Assembly (NCBI GenBank): GCA_036924835.1
Contig: JBAGRR010000001.1
Span: 2,991,001-3,055,000, forward strand
Length of the DNA stretch: 64,000 nucleotides
DNA from: Nitrobacteraceae bacterium AZCC 1564
GTDB lineage: Bacteria > Pseudomonadota > Alphaproteobacteria > Rhizobiales > Xanthobacteraceae
Direction: 5' to 3'
The translations under genes were made by a program, and so were the position numbers. The notes under the pieces are model-generated. The model searched no databases. It was given only the letters and a program-made list of their open reading frames with translations, and was not told where the DNA came from. Of the stretch, positions 26,626-34,857 are shown piece after piece (positions within the stretch are counted from its first letter, which is position 1; every line of letters begins with the position of its first letter).

Positions 26626-27432
26626 ATGTTAGCTGATTTCTTGAGAGCCCTCGTCCTCGGCATCGTCGAGGGCGTTACCGAGTTTCTGCCGGTCTCGTCC
26701 ACAGGGCATCTGCTGCTGGTGGAGCGCTTCTTCAGTCTTGATCAGGACAACTTCTGGAAAAGCTTTGCGGTGCTGATTCAGCTGGGCGCGATCCTGGCGA
26801 TCCTTGCCATTTATTTCGGAAGGCTTTGGGACATCGCCACCCGAATGTTTTCCGATCCGTCCGCCCGGAGATTCGTCATCGGTGTGCTCGTGGCATTCCT
26901 GCCGGCGGCGATTATAGGATTGCTACTCGGACACTATATCAAGGAGCATCTGTTCGATCCTTTTGTGGTCTGTTTCTCGCTGATCGTCGGCGGTGCCGTT
27001 CTGCTCTGGGTCGACCAGCAGGATCTCAAGCCGCGCCATCATGATGCGACGGCGTTTTCGTTGCGGATGTATCTCGGCATCGGAATAGCGCAGTGTGCGG
27101 CGATGATTCCCGGCGTCTCACGCTCGGGGGCATCGATTGTGGCGGCGATGCTGTTCGGAGCCGACAAGCGCGCGGCCGCGGAATTTTCGTTCTTTCTCGC
27201 AATTCCGACCATGGTCGGCGCGTTTGCTTACGATCTTTACAAAAGCCGGAATGACATGACGATGGACCATTCCTTGGTCCTCGCGCTCGGCTTCGTGGTG
27301 TCTTTCATCACCGCGATCATCGTGGTGAAGACGTTCCTGGGTTACGTCACGCGCCACGGATTTGGGCTGTTTGCATGGTGGCGCGTGGCCGTGGGCACGC
27401 TGGGCCTGATTGGGCTGGCCTTGGGATTTTGA
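26626..27432 (+). CDS. uppP: Undecaprenyl-diphosphatase (BacA)
   Basis: A 268-residue inner-membrane enzyme that recycles undecaprenyl pyrophosphate for cell-wall and O-antigen synthesis. Overexpression of such genes gives bacitracin resistance. The two family motifs are present: GIVEGVTEFLPVSSTGHLLL near the N-terminus and PGVSRSGASI in the middle, with about seven to eight membrane segments. The ATG at 26626 is chosen because the first membrane helix starts right after it. The upstream frame adds 27 polar residues. Confidence 0.95.
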   Translation: MLADFLRALVLGIVEGVTEFLPVSSTGHLLLVERFFSLDQDNFWKSFAVLIQLGAILAILAIYFGRLWDIATRMFSDPSARRFVIGVLVAFLPAAIIGLLLGHYIKEHLFDPFVVCFSLIVGGAVLLWVDQQDLKPRHHDATAFSLRMYLGIGIAQCAAMIPGVSRSGASIVAAMLFGADKRAAAEFSFFLAIPTMVGAFAYDLYKSRNDMTMDHSLVLALGFVVSFITAIIVVKTFLGYVTRHGFGLFAWWRVAVGTLGLIGLALGF

Positions 27433-27440
27433 TACAGCTG

Positions 27441-27452
27441 CTAGCTAGCTAG
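27441..27452. other. Triple tandem CTAG between uppP and the NDUFA9-like gene
   Basis: CTAGCTAGCTAG lies 8 nt after the uppP stop. No hairpin arms flank it. CTAG is usually scarce in proteobacterial genomes but is the terminal tetranucleotide of the hairpin family in this window. Confidence 0.4.
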
Positions 27453-27464
27453 GCAACCGGCAAG

Positions 27465-28433
27465 TTACGAGCCGTTGTGTGCGAATTGCCCGGTCTTGCG
27501 GAACCGCCACAGATAGGACGGCGCGACGGCTTCCAGCGATTCTGGTGTGATGCCGAGCCCTTCCAGGGTCAGCCCTGCGGCCTTAGCTGCGTCGGACACC
27601 ACATTGTCGCTTCGCAGGAGTTCAACCTGATCTGGGGTCAGTTTCAGGTCACCCGGCGCGAACTGCAGAAACATCGACTGGAGGCGCGCCAACCCGAACG
27701 GCAGTGGAACCAGCGCCCGGTCGCGCTGGGTAATTGCCAGGATCGTCTCAAGGATTTCCCGCATGGTCATGACTTCCGGGCCGCCGAGTTCGTATGTGGC
27801 ACCCGGCTTCGTCTTACCCTCCACCGCATCGGCAATTGCAGCTGCGACGTTGCCGACGAACACGGGCTGAAGCTTGGTCAGTCCGCCACCAATCAGCGGC
27901 AGCGCGGGGGACATGCGCGCCAGGGCAGCGAATCGATTGGTGAATTGATCCTCCGGGCCGAACACCACCGATGGGCGGATGATTGTAGCCGAAGGCGATG
28001 CCGCAAGCACTGCTGCCTCGCCAGCCGCCTTCGTACGAGCGTAACGAGAGGCAGAATCCGCGTTCGCTCCGATGGCAGAAACGTGGACAACCCGCGCGCC
28101 GATTTCGCTGGCGGCGCGTGCAATGGTCTCGGCGCCCTTGGTCTGAATGGCGTCAAAGCTCTGGGCACCACCCTCGGCGAGAATGCCCACGAGATTTACT
28201 ATGACGCTGGCGCCGCGGGCGGCAGCCTGGACGGATACGGGGTAGCGGACATTCGCCTGGACGGGGTGAATTTGGCCGACTTTTCCGAGGGGTTGGAGGT
28301 GCCCGGCCAGTTCCGGACGGCGGACGCCAACCCGGATGCGGTAATCGCGCTTGGCGAGCGCCCGAATCACGTGCCGGCCGAGGAAACCCGATCCTCCGAA
28401 AACGGTAACGAGGGTATCGATGGGCGCTGGCAT
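27465..28433 (-). CDS. NAD(P)-binding protein of the complex I NDUFA9 type
   Basis: A 322-residue atypical SDR. The dinucleotide motif TVFGGSGFLGRHV is near residue 10-22, with VRRPE at the end of beta-2, SAIGANADSASRYARTKAAGE (active-site-like Tyr and Lys) and a YELGGPEVMTMREIL segment. It resembles the bacterial proteins related to the NDUFA9 accessory subunit of mitochondrial complex I. A role in complex I assembly or quinone biosynthesis is inferred only from family. It is convergent with uppP. Confidence 0.87.
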   Translation of the reverse strand: MPAPIDTLVTVFGGSGFLGRHVIRALAKRDYRIRVGVRRPELAGHLQPLGKVGQIHPVQANVRYPVSVQAAARGASVIVNLVGILAEGGAQSFDAIQTKGAETIARAASEIGARVVHVSAIGANADSASRYARTKAAGEAAVLAASPSATIIRPSVVFGPEDQFTNRFAALARMSPALPLIGGGLTKLQPVFVGNVAAAIADAVEGKTKPGATYELGGPEVMTMREILETILAITQRDRALVPLPFGLARLQSMFLQFAPGDLKLTPDQVELLRSDNVVSDAAKAAGLTLEGLGITPESLEAVAPSYLWRFRKTGQFAHNGS

Positions 28434-28543
28434 GGGGCGATTCCTGGCAAGTTATAACGGCTGAACGCGGGCATATCTCGCGTTTCGGCGATATACCAGC
28501 ATTTTCGCTCTCGGGGAGGGTGTTGGATTTCTATCAGCTCAAT

Positions 28544-28572
28544 TTGACAAGCGGACGGCCTGTCCTTACTAA
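28544..28572 (+). promoter_or_regulatory. Sigma-70-type promoter for tRNA-Leu
   Basis: A -35 box TTGACA (28544-28549), a 17-nt spacer and a -10-like TACTAA (28567-28572), ending 9 nt before the tRNA 5' end. Confidence 0.7.
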
Positions 28573-28581
28573 CCGCGTCGG

Positions 28582-28666
28582 GCCCAGGTGGCGGAATTGG
28601 TAGACGCGCTGGTTTCAGGTACCAGTGGTGCAAGCCGTGAAGGTTCGAGTCCTTTCCTGGGCACCA
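28582..28666 (+). tRNA. tRNA-Leu (anticodon CAG)
   Basis: 85 nt including an encoded CCA. The acceptor arms GCCCAGG/CCTGGGC pair, the D-arm has GGAATTGGTAGAC, the anticodon loop TTCAGGT is closed by CTGGT/ACCAG, a variable arm typical of class II tRNAs follows, and the T-arm has GGTTCGAGTCC. Confidence 0.96.
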
Positions 28667-28810
28667 TCTTTCTCAAGATGGCGCTGATGTTGTTGGTCCC
28701 TACAAGTCTGACCTGCGGTACACACGGTGCTGCGGGTGTCTTGCAGTATCCCGTACAACAACGCCTACGACATTCTCCCCAACGACGATCTGGGCCGTGC
28801 AGGACCGTGG

Positions 28811-30115
28811 CTAGCGCAGTGGGGTCTCGACGGCCACTGAAGGTCCTACCTGTAAGCTCCCTGGTAACACGGTGGCTGTTTCAGGCGGATTCCCGGTCGC
28901 GGGGAGCGAGGCAAATGATCGTTCAAATCTGACGCGCGCAACGGTGATCAAGAATATTCCAGCAGCAACCATTGGTGCGACGAGAAGGCGTGGTGTTGCG
29001 TTGGTGTAGTAGGTGAAAATGCTTGCGACGTACAGGCAGGCTATCGCGGTTCGTTCAAATGGCATGATGCCACGTGCGCGGGGCACCTGCGTCAGCCAGG
29101 CAAAAGCGAACACTAAGATCGCAAGGTCGTAGTACTGAAAAATCGGCACGGTCAGGGGAATCGCGGCAAGCAGGGAGGCAAAGCGCAGCGCGAGGCTCAT
29201 GTCGCCACGGTGCCAAACAATGCCAACCCATGCGACAACGCAGGCTGTCACCACGCCCTGGACGATATAGGCCTGTGACGAGGGCAGCCCGAGGACCAGC
29301 GATGCGCCAAAAGGCGTGGCAACACTAACCATGTCCACGGCGCCGGATTCGTAACTCGCATGCGAGCCCGCCGCAGCCTCAAGATAGGCTGCCCAAGTGG
29401 CCCACCCAAATTGCAGAAGCGAGAGCGTGATGAGGGTGGCGACACTGCCTGCCGCAGCAATGAAGGCTTTTGCATTGCGCGAGGCAACGAACGCGACAGG
29501 CAGCAGCAATCCGTAATGCGGCTTATAGCAGATCGCGCCAAGAACGATGCCTGCGAGTATCGGCCGCCGTTCCAGGAGAAGAAAGCCTAGGCCGAACAGT
29601 GAGGCGGTCAGAAATGCATTCTGTCCAAGCAAGGCATTGTACCAGATGGGCGGAAAAGCCAGCAGAGCGAGGACCGTGATTGGTTTGCGATCGGCAAGAA
29701 TTCTCCGTCCGACCCAGAGGAAAGCGGCAAGCGTCGTGGCCTCGAATAGAAAAAGTGCCGTGGTGTAGGGCAGGTTGGCGAGCAATGAGCACAGCAGCAG
29801 AAAGACCGGCGGGTAGTAGAAAAAATTATAAGCCGTAGGTCCGCCGACAACGATGCGCTCCATTGCGTGATGCGCAGCCTGATCGTAGGCAAGCTCAGGC
29901 GTTCCTTGCTGCGCGAGGCGACCCGCGGCGTAGAAGCTGGTGAAGTCCGTGCCTGACGCGGCAAGTGTTGCGTCGATCAGACCATTCGCAAGCGCAACGA
30001 AATAAATGAAGGCGATACCTTCGTAGGCCAACAGAATAATGCTGTAGCCGATGATGCGCTCATGGGTCAGCCACGCTCCGCTTCGAACTGCAGCCATGAT
30101 GCGGCTGGCCGTCAT
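28811..30115 (-). CDS. GT87-like (DUF2029) polytopic membrane protein
   Basis: About 434 residues with roughly ten hydrophobic segments and an early periplasmic-loop motif SGTDFTSFYAAGRL, in which the Asp is the likely catalytic or metal-related residue of GT87/DUF2029 glycosyltransferases. Those enzymes use polyprenyl-phosphate sugars in actinobacteria; the donor and acceptor here are unknown. Two starts are possible: ATG 30115 (used) and a GTG at 30169. The C-terminal ~30 residues are polar and Pro/Val-rich. It has no adjacent glycan genes. Confidence 0.75.
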   Translation of the reverse strand: MTASRIMAAVRSGAWLTHERIIGYSIILLAYEGIAFIYFVALANGLIDATLAASGTDFTSFYAAGRLAQQGTPELAYDQAAHHAMERIVVGGPTAYNFFYYPPVFLLLCSLLANLPYTTALFLFEATTLAAFLWVGRRILADRKPITVLALLAFPPIWYNALLGQNAFLTASLFGLGFLLLERRPILAGIVLGAICYKPHYGLLLPVAFVASRNAKAFIAAAGSVATLITLSLLQFGWATWAAYLEAAAGSHASYESGAVDMVSVATPFGASLVLGLPSSQAYIVQGVVTACVVAWVGIVWHRGDMSLALRFASLLAAIPLTVPIFQYYDLAILVFAFAWLTQVPRARGIMPFERTAIACLYVASIFTYYTNATPRLLVAPMVAAGIFLITVARVRFERSFASLPATGNPPETATVLPGSLQVGPSVAVETPLR

Positions 30116-30389
30116 CCTGTGTTCGCTTTCTGAACCGGTGGACCGTGTGGTGGAGTTCTGTGACCGCACGCTAGGCGCAGACCCTTACGAACGGTTTAAG
30201 TGCAAATGCGAAAATTCGGTGCTAGGGCTGGTCAACTTGGTCGCAGATGGCTAAAACCCCCGCTAAATCAATGGCTCTGTTGTCGGCGATACCATCCCAC
30301 TCCGGGCGTCACGGGTTTTCGAGGAAGATCCCCCGGGAAACGCCTGTCTTGGGCACTTGATCGCTCGCCCACTTCGTAATGGTCCTCAC

Positions 30390-30779
30390 TTGAAGTATTC
30401 CTCTCTTATCTTGCTCGCGGCAGCTACTGCGGTCACGCCATCCTTCGCTATGGATCCGCGCTTTGCGGCGAGCCTGAAAAAACTGGATCGGCAGACCCGA
30501 CTCGAACAGGTCTGTGATCTCGAGGCTATGAATCGTATCGCTAAGGACTCGCGGCCGTTTCGTCCTGACCGTGCCAAGACCGATGTCATTTCGCATCCTC
30601 AGCATATGGGGGACACCATAAAGGGCGCCGGTGGTGCATTCCGTAGCAAGGGCCATTGGTATTCGTTTTCCTTTGTGTGCAAGGGTACTCCCGACCACAT
30701 GAGCGTTCTGTCGTTCAGTTATAAAATCGGCGAACCGATTCCGGAATCGAAGTGGGCTGCCTATGGACTTTGGCGGTGA
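30390..30779 (+). CDS. DUF930 exported protein
   Basis: About 129 residues. From the TTG at 30390 the frame starts KYSSLILLAAATAVTPSFA, a good signal peptide with cleavage after SFA. The mature part has LEQVCDLEAM and, later, FSFVCKG, whose two cysteines may pair, and the pattern matches DUF930, a small rhizobial family of unknown function. A TTG at 30357 is also in frame but would spoil the signal peptide. The 274-bp gap upstream holds no other recognisable gene. Confidence 0.72.
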   Translation: MKYSSLILLAAATAVTPSFAMDPRFAASLKKLDRQTRLEQVCDLEAMNRIAKDSRPFRPDRAKTDVISHPQHMGDTIKGAGGAFRSKGHWYSFSFVCKGTPDHMSVLSFSYKIGEPIPESKWAAYGLWR

Positions 30780-30869
30780 GGCATAGATCGCCTCTCGTGC
30801 GTAAAGGTTTCGAGCGTTAATTTAGGCCGTATCGTTTCGACGGCTTTGAAAATAGAGGTTTTGTGAACC

Positions 30870-31484
30870 ATGACCATCCGTCTGCATCGCGGCGATTTGC
30901 CGGATCTTTCGCGGTACACGCAGTCAGTCGCGATCGACACCGAAACGCTGGGACTTAATCCGCACCGTGATCGCTTGTGCGTTGTGCAGCTGTCGAACGG
31001 TGATGGCACTGCGGACGTCGTGCAAATCCCGGCGGGTCACACCGATGCTCCCAATTTGAAGAAGCTGCTCGGCGATTCCAGCATCACCAAGATTTTTCAT
31101 TTTGCACGGTTCGATCTCGCGGTGCTCTCGCAGGCTTTCGGCGTGATGCCGACGCCGGTGTATTGCACGAAGATCGTTTCCAAACTTGTTCGCACCTATA
31201 CGGATCGACATGGTTTGAAAGACCTGGTGCGAGAGGTTCTCGGCGTAGAATTGTCCAAGCAGCAGCAGTCAAGCGACTGGGGCGCAGCAACGCTAACGGA
31301 CGCACAGCTCGCGTACGCGGCATCTGATGTGCTGCATCTCCACGCCTTGCGCGAAAAACTAGACGCCATGCTGGCGCGCGAGAACCGCGAAGCGCTGGCC
31401 AAGGCCTGTTTCGAATTTTTGCCGACGCGCGCCAAACTCGACCTTCAGGGCTGGGAAAACGACGACATTTTCGCTCATTCATGA
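30870..31484 (+). CDS. nrnC: NanoRNase C (RNase D-like 3'-5' exoribonuclease)
   Basis: A 204-residue DEDDy exonuclease lacking the HRDC domains of RNase D, as in alphaproteobacterial NrnC, which degrades dinucleotides and other nano-RNAs and can substitute for Orn. The catalytic residues are visible as D23 and E25 (IDTET), D82 (ARFDLAV), and Y149 and D153 (YAASD). In related genomes the gene precedes lptC. Here a 508-bp gap with four hairpins separates it from lptC. Confidence 0.9.
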   Translation: MTIRLHRGDLPDLSRYTQSVAIDTETLGLNPHRDRLCVVQLSNGDGTADVVQIPAGHTDAPNLKKLLGDSSITKIFHFARFDLAVLSQAFGVMPTPVYCTKIVSKLVRTYTDRHGLKDLVREVLGVELSKQQQSSDWGAATLTDAQLAYAASDVLHLHALREKLDAMLARENREALAKACFEFLPTRAKLDLQGWENDDIFAHS

Positions 31485-31613
31485 TGGCGGGTTCGGTTAT
31501 CGGGTGCATTTACGCCGGACAGGAAGGGTGAGACGCGGCCTACCTTTTTTGAAACGTGCTTAAAGCTGCCTCGTTTCGGTCACACTCCTCGGCCTGTTGG
31601 AGCGGTAGCTTGG

Positions 31614-31690
31614 CTAGTGTCCCGAATCCAAAGTTCGCCCCATAAGTACAGCGCGCTCCGTATCGAACTTTGGATTTGAGAGGACACTAG
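31614..31690. repeat. CTAG-bounded hairpin H16 (GTGTCC class)
   Basis: Outer stem CTAGTGTCC/GGACACTAG, inner stem AATCCAAAGTTCG/CGAACTTTGGATT, with an unpaired TGAG on the right. It is first of four and shares its final CTAG with H17. Confidence 0.92.
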
Positions 31691-31763
31691 TGTCCCGGTT
31701 CTAACGTTCGCATCACTTTGCAGTACTCTCGTTTGCGAACGTTAGAACCAGGAGGGACACTAG
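31687..31763. repeat. CTAG-bounded hairpin H17 (GTGTCCC class)
   Basis: Outer stem CTAGTGTCCC/GGGACACTAG, inner stem GGTTCTAACGTTCGCA with partner TGCGAACGTTAGAACC. It begins on the same CTAG that ends H16, with no linker. Confidence 0.92.
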
Positions 31764-31776
31764 CAACTATATGAAG

Positions 31777-31855
31777 CTAGTGCGCTTTTTGGATTTGACG
31801 TTCGTGCGGAGGACTCGCCGCAATACTGGTACGAGCGTCAAATCCAGCGCACTAG
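31777..31855. repeat. CTAG-bounded hairpin H18 (GTGCGC class)
   Basis: Outer stem CTAGTGCGC/GCGCACTAG, inner stem GGATTTGACGTTCG with partner CGAGCGTCAAATCC (one mismatch). The 13-nt linker from H17 is CAACTATATGAAG. Confidence 0.9.
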
Positions 31856-31868
31856 TAAATTTATGATT

Positions 31869-31943
31869 CTAGTTGGTTTACTTCAGAAGTTCGCTGGAAG
31901 GACTCGCGGGAAAATGGAGCGAACCTCCGAACGACCACACCAG
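31869..31943. repeat. CTAG-bounded hairpin H19 (GTGTGG class, partly degenerate)
   Basis: Starts CTAGTTGG and ends CCACACCAG. The inner arms TTCAGAAGTTCGCT and AGCGAACCTCCGAA pair with two mismatches. The 13-nt linker from H18 is TAAATTTATGATT. It ends 49 nt before lptC. Confidence 0.82.
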
Positions 31944-31992
31944 CGCGACAAGAAGGCCGGGCTGCAAAGGGCCGTCCGATCGCGTAGACTAA

Positions 31993-32721
31993 GTGGAGAC
32001 ATCCGTCGCTTCGGAGCGATTTTTGTATTCGATTCAGAGCCAGAACTATCAGGCAGACGCTGATGCGCGTTACGCGCGCGCAAAACGCCATAGCCGGCGC
32101 GTGCGCCAGTTGCGCATTGCTGTGCCGGTGCTGGTCGCTGCTGCCTTGCTAAGCATTGTTGGAATTTCGCTTTTCAATCCGTTTCGGATTTTGGCCAAGC
32201 TGCCGATCGATCTTAACAAGCTGGCGGTGTCCGGTACCAAGATCACCATGGACTCGCCGCATCTTGCAGGCTTCACGCCGGACCAGCGACCATATGAACT
32301 TTGGGCCAAGTCCGCTGTGCAGGATGTCACGAATCCGACCAATGTCGAGCTGAACGAATTGCACGCAAAAGTTCAAATGGAAGATCGGACTGGCATCACG
32401 ATGGATGCACGCAGTGGATTGTTCGACACCAAATCGCAGTTGCTGAATTTAAAGGACCAGATTCTCCTGCAATCGTCCACTGGTTACGAGGCGCACTTGA
32501 CGCAGGCCGCGGTCGATATCGCAGGCGGCACCGTATCGTCGGATCAGCCCGTTGCGGTGAAGTTGCTCAATGGCACTCTCGATGCGCAACGCTTGAGAAT
32601 CACCGAGAATGGCGCGTTGGTCCGGTTTGAGGGCGGTGTTTCGATGTTTCTGATCCCCGAGAATTCCTCAGCAAAGCCAGATCAGGACCCCACTCCCGCG
32701 CAGGACGCCGCATCCAGATGA
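31993..32721 (+). CDS. lptC: LPS export protein LptC
   Basis: A 242-residue bitopic inner-membrane protein that takes lipopolysaccharide from the LptB2FG transporter and passes it to periplasmic LptA. One membrane helix (about 42-62, LRIAVPVLVAAALLSIVGI) is followed by a periplasmic beta-jellyroll (DUF1239/LptC). The GTG at 31993 gives a 40-residue cytoplasmic tail typical of the group, though the ribosome-binding site is weak. The stop overlaps the lptA start (ATGATG). Confidence 0.88.
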   Translation: METSVASERFLYSIQSQNYQADADARYARAKRHSRRVRQLRIAVPVLVAAALLSIVGISLFNPFRILAKLPIDLNKLAVSGTKITMDSPHLAGFTPDQRPYELWAKSAVQDVTNPTNVELNELHAKVQMEDRTGITMDARSGLFDTKSQLLNLKDQILLQSSTGYEAHLTQAAVDIAGGTVSSDQPVAVKLLNGTLDAQRLRITENGALVRFEGGVSMFLIPENSSAKPDQDPTPAQDAASR

Positions 32722-33437
32722 TGTCGTCGGTTGATCCCTTGAAAGTTCAGAACTTGTTTCGCGCGACGTCGCGCGTGTTGTTTGCATGCATGATTGCTGT
32801 TGCTCTCGGTGCAACGTGCGAGGCCGTGGCGCAGAGCACGACAACGGGTGTTCCAAACGCGATGCAGGGCTTTTCGCAAAATCGCGATAAACCCATCCAG
32901 ATCGATGCCGCCACGCTTGAAATGCGCGACAAGGACAAGGCCGCGACTTTCAGTGGCGATGTCAAAGTGGTGCAGGGCGACACCACCATGCGCTGCAAGA
33001 CGCTGGTGGTGTTTTACGACAACGATCAGTCTGGCTCCGCAGCCAAGCCTGCCATGAAGTCGGCGACGCCCGGTCCGACCGGCAGTTCGTCCATCCGCAA
33101 GCTTGAAGCAAGAGGCGGCGTCATCGTCACACAGAAGGACTCGACGGTCACTGGCGACACCGGTGTGTTCGACATGCGTGCCAATACGGTGACGATGGTC
33201 GGCAACGTTCTGCTCACCAAGGAAAAGAACGTGCTGAAAGGCGACCGCCTGATCGTCGATCTGACAACCGGTGTGTCACGGGTCGAATCGAAATCAAGGG
33301 TCCAGGGCGTCTTCCAATCCTCGCCGAGCAATGGAGCTCCTGGCGGAGGCGCCGCGCCCACCCCAGGGCGTGATGCTCAGCCGGGAAAACCATTGAAGCT
33401 CAATAACTTGAATAGTCCGTCGCGGCGGCAAGGTTGA
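32718..33437 (+). CDS. lptA: LPS transport periplasmic protein LptA
   Basis: 239 residues. An N-terminal hydrophobic stretch ending near ATCEAVAQ is a likely signal peptide. The OstA/LptA jellyroll follows, with PIQIDAATLEMRDKDKAATFSGDVKVVQGD and a second repeat carrying GDTGVFDMRANTVTMVGNV. The Gly/Pro/Asn-rich C-terminal ~45 residues are likely disordered. It bridges LPS across the periplasm between LptC and LptD. The start overlaps the lptC stop. Confidence 0.9.
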   Translation: MMSSVDPLKVQNLFRATSRVLFACMIAVALGATCEAVAQSTTTGVPNAMQGFSQNRDKPIQIDAATLEMRDKDKAATFSGDVKVVQGDTTMRCKTLVVFYDNDQSGSAAKPAMKSATPGPTGSSSIRKLEARGGVIVTQKDSTVTGDTGVFDMRANTVTMVGNVLLTKEKNVLKGDRLIVDLTTGVSRVESKSRVQGVFQSSPSNGAPGGGAAPTPGRDAQPGKPLKLNNLNSPSRRQG

Positions 33438-33604
33438 ACCCGTCGTATCGAGCCTATATCAGTTCAGCCATCGTCGCTGACTTGAGAGCGTGAATGAGCG
33501 CATGCTGACAGGGACAGGGCGGGCTTTGACTTTGACATCGACTTGGACATCGTTGGAACCGCGCAAGAAATGCGACAACGCTCTGAAGGCTGATTGAAGC
33601 GGGT

Positions 33605-34729
33605 ATGGTGGATTTGTTCCGCATGTTTCGTGGCCGTAGCCGCGGCCCGGCCCCTGGCCGACAGGGGTTTGCTCGCTCGCGCCAGGACATCACATCGTTG
33701 GGCGAGCGGATGGGAGACATCTTCCGTTCTGTGGTTGGTGAGAAGCCGTCCGCATCCACGCCGCGTCAGCCAGCGCGCGATTCTGCCCCGGTCAGGCGGG
33801 AGGCCGCCGTCGCGGCCGTGGCGCGCGAGCCGGTGCCGGATGTCTATGAACCAACAGAATTCGTGCATGACGAGCCGCCCATTCCGCGAGCAGTGCCCCG
33901 CGAACCGGCTGCGGCGTCGCGTTGGGAGCAGCCACCACCAAGGCATGAGGCTCCTCCACGGGCGCGAAGCCAGTCCCATGTAGCAGCCGCGCCTCGGGCC
34001 GCTCACGCGGGCTATTTGGCCATTCACGGCGTCGAGAAAAGTTTCGGCACGCGCAAGATTGTCCATGGTGTGAGTATTTATGTTCGCCGTGGCGAGGCCG
34101 TCGGCATTTTGGGGCCGAACGGCGCCGGTAAGACCACGGTGTTCTACATGATCACCGGTCTCATCAAGCCGGACCGCGGGCGTGTCGAACTTGATGGCCA
34201 TGACGTGACGCAACTGCCGATGTATCAACGCGCGCGTCTCGGCATCGGCTACCTTCCGCAGGAAACGTCGATTTTTCGCGGCCTTTCGGTGGAAGATAAC
34301 ATTCGCGCGGTGCTTGAAGTCGTTGAGCCTGACAAGCGCAAACGAGAGCGTGAACTGGATTCGCTGCTCGAAGAGTTCAACGTCACGCGACTGCGCAAAT
34401 CGCCCTCGATTGCACTATCGGGTGGCGAGCGGCGACGCGTCGAAATTGCGCGCGCCCTGGCGTCGCGCCCAAGTTACATGCTGCTTGACGAGCCGTTCGC
34501 CGGCATCGATCCGATCGCAGTTGGCGATATCCAACAATTGGTGCGGCACCTTACGAATCGCGGCATTGGCGTCTTGATCACCGACCACAACGTTCGCGAG
34601 ACGCTGGGACTGACTGACCGCGCCTATATCGTTTATGCGGGCGAGGTTCTGACGGAAGGCAGCCCGGACGAAATCGTCGCCGATCCGGATGTTCGACGGC
34701 TGTATCTGGGTGAAGAATTCCGGCTGTAA
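33605..34729 (+). CDS. lptB: LPS export ABC transporter ATPase LptB with long disordered N-terminal extension
   Basis: 374 residues, about 130 longer than E. coli LptB. The ATPase domain occupies ~138-374: Walker A GPNGAGKTT (170-178), Q-loop GYLPQETSIFRGL, signature LSGGERRR, Walker B YMLLDEPFAGID and the switch His in ITDHNVRE. The first ~136 residues are rich in Arg, Pro, Ala and Glu with no recognisable fold. It powers LPS extraction from the inner membrane with LptFG. 167 bp without features separate it from lptA, and rpoN follows. Confidence 0.93.
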   Translation: MVDLFRMFRGRSRGPAPGRQGFARSRQDITSLGERMGDIFRSVVGEKPSASTPRQPARDSAPVRREAAVAAVAREPVPDVYEPTEFVHDEPPIPRAVPREPAAASRWEQPPPRHEAPPRARSQSHVAAAPRAAHAGYLAIHGVEKSFGTRKIVHGVSIYVRRGEAVGILGPNGAGKTTVFYMITGLIKPDRGRVELDGHDVTQLPMYQRARLGIGYLPQETSIFRGLSVEDNIRAVLEVVEPDKRKRERELDSLLEEFNVTRLRKSPSIALSGGERRRVEIARALASRPSYMLLDEPFAGIDPIAVGDIQQLVRHLTNRGIGVLITDHNVRETLGLTDRAYIVYAGEVLTEGSPDEIVADPDVRRLYLGEEFRL

Positions 34730-34857
34730 CCGCCCCTAATTCGGCGCGCTGGAGTCGGAACTGCCCGTAGTCCGAAATATCAATTCGTCAAGTCGTGTAC
34801 TTCTTCTCTGGAAGACGGTAAGCAAGAAACGGACCAATTTTGGACCGAGTCTCGTTT

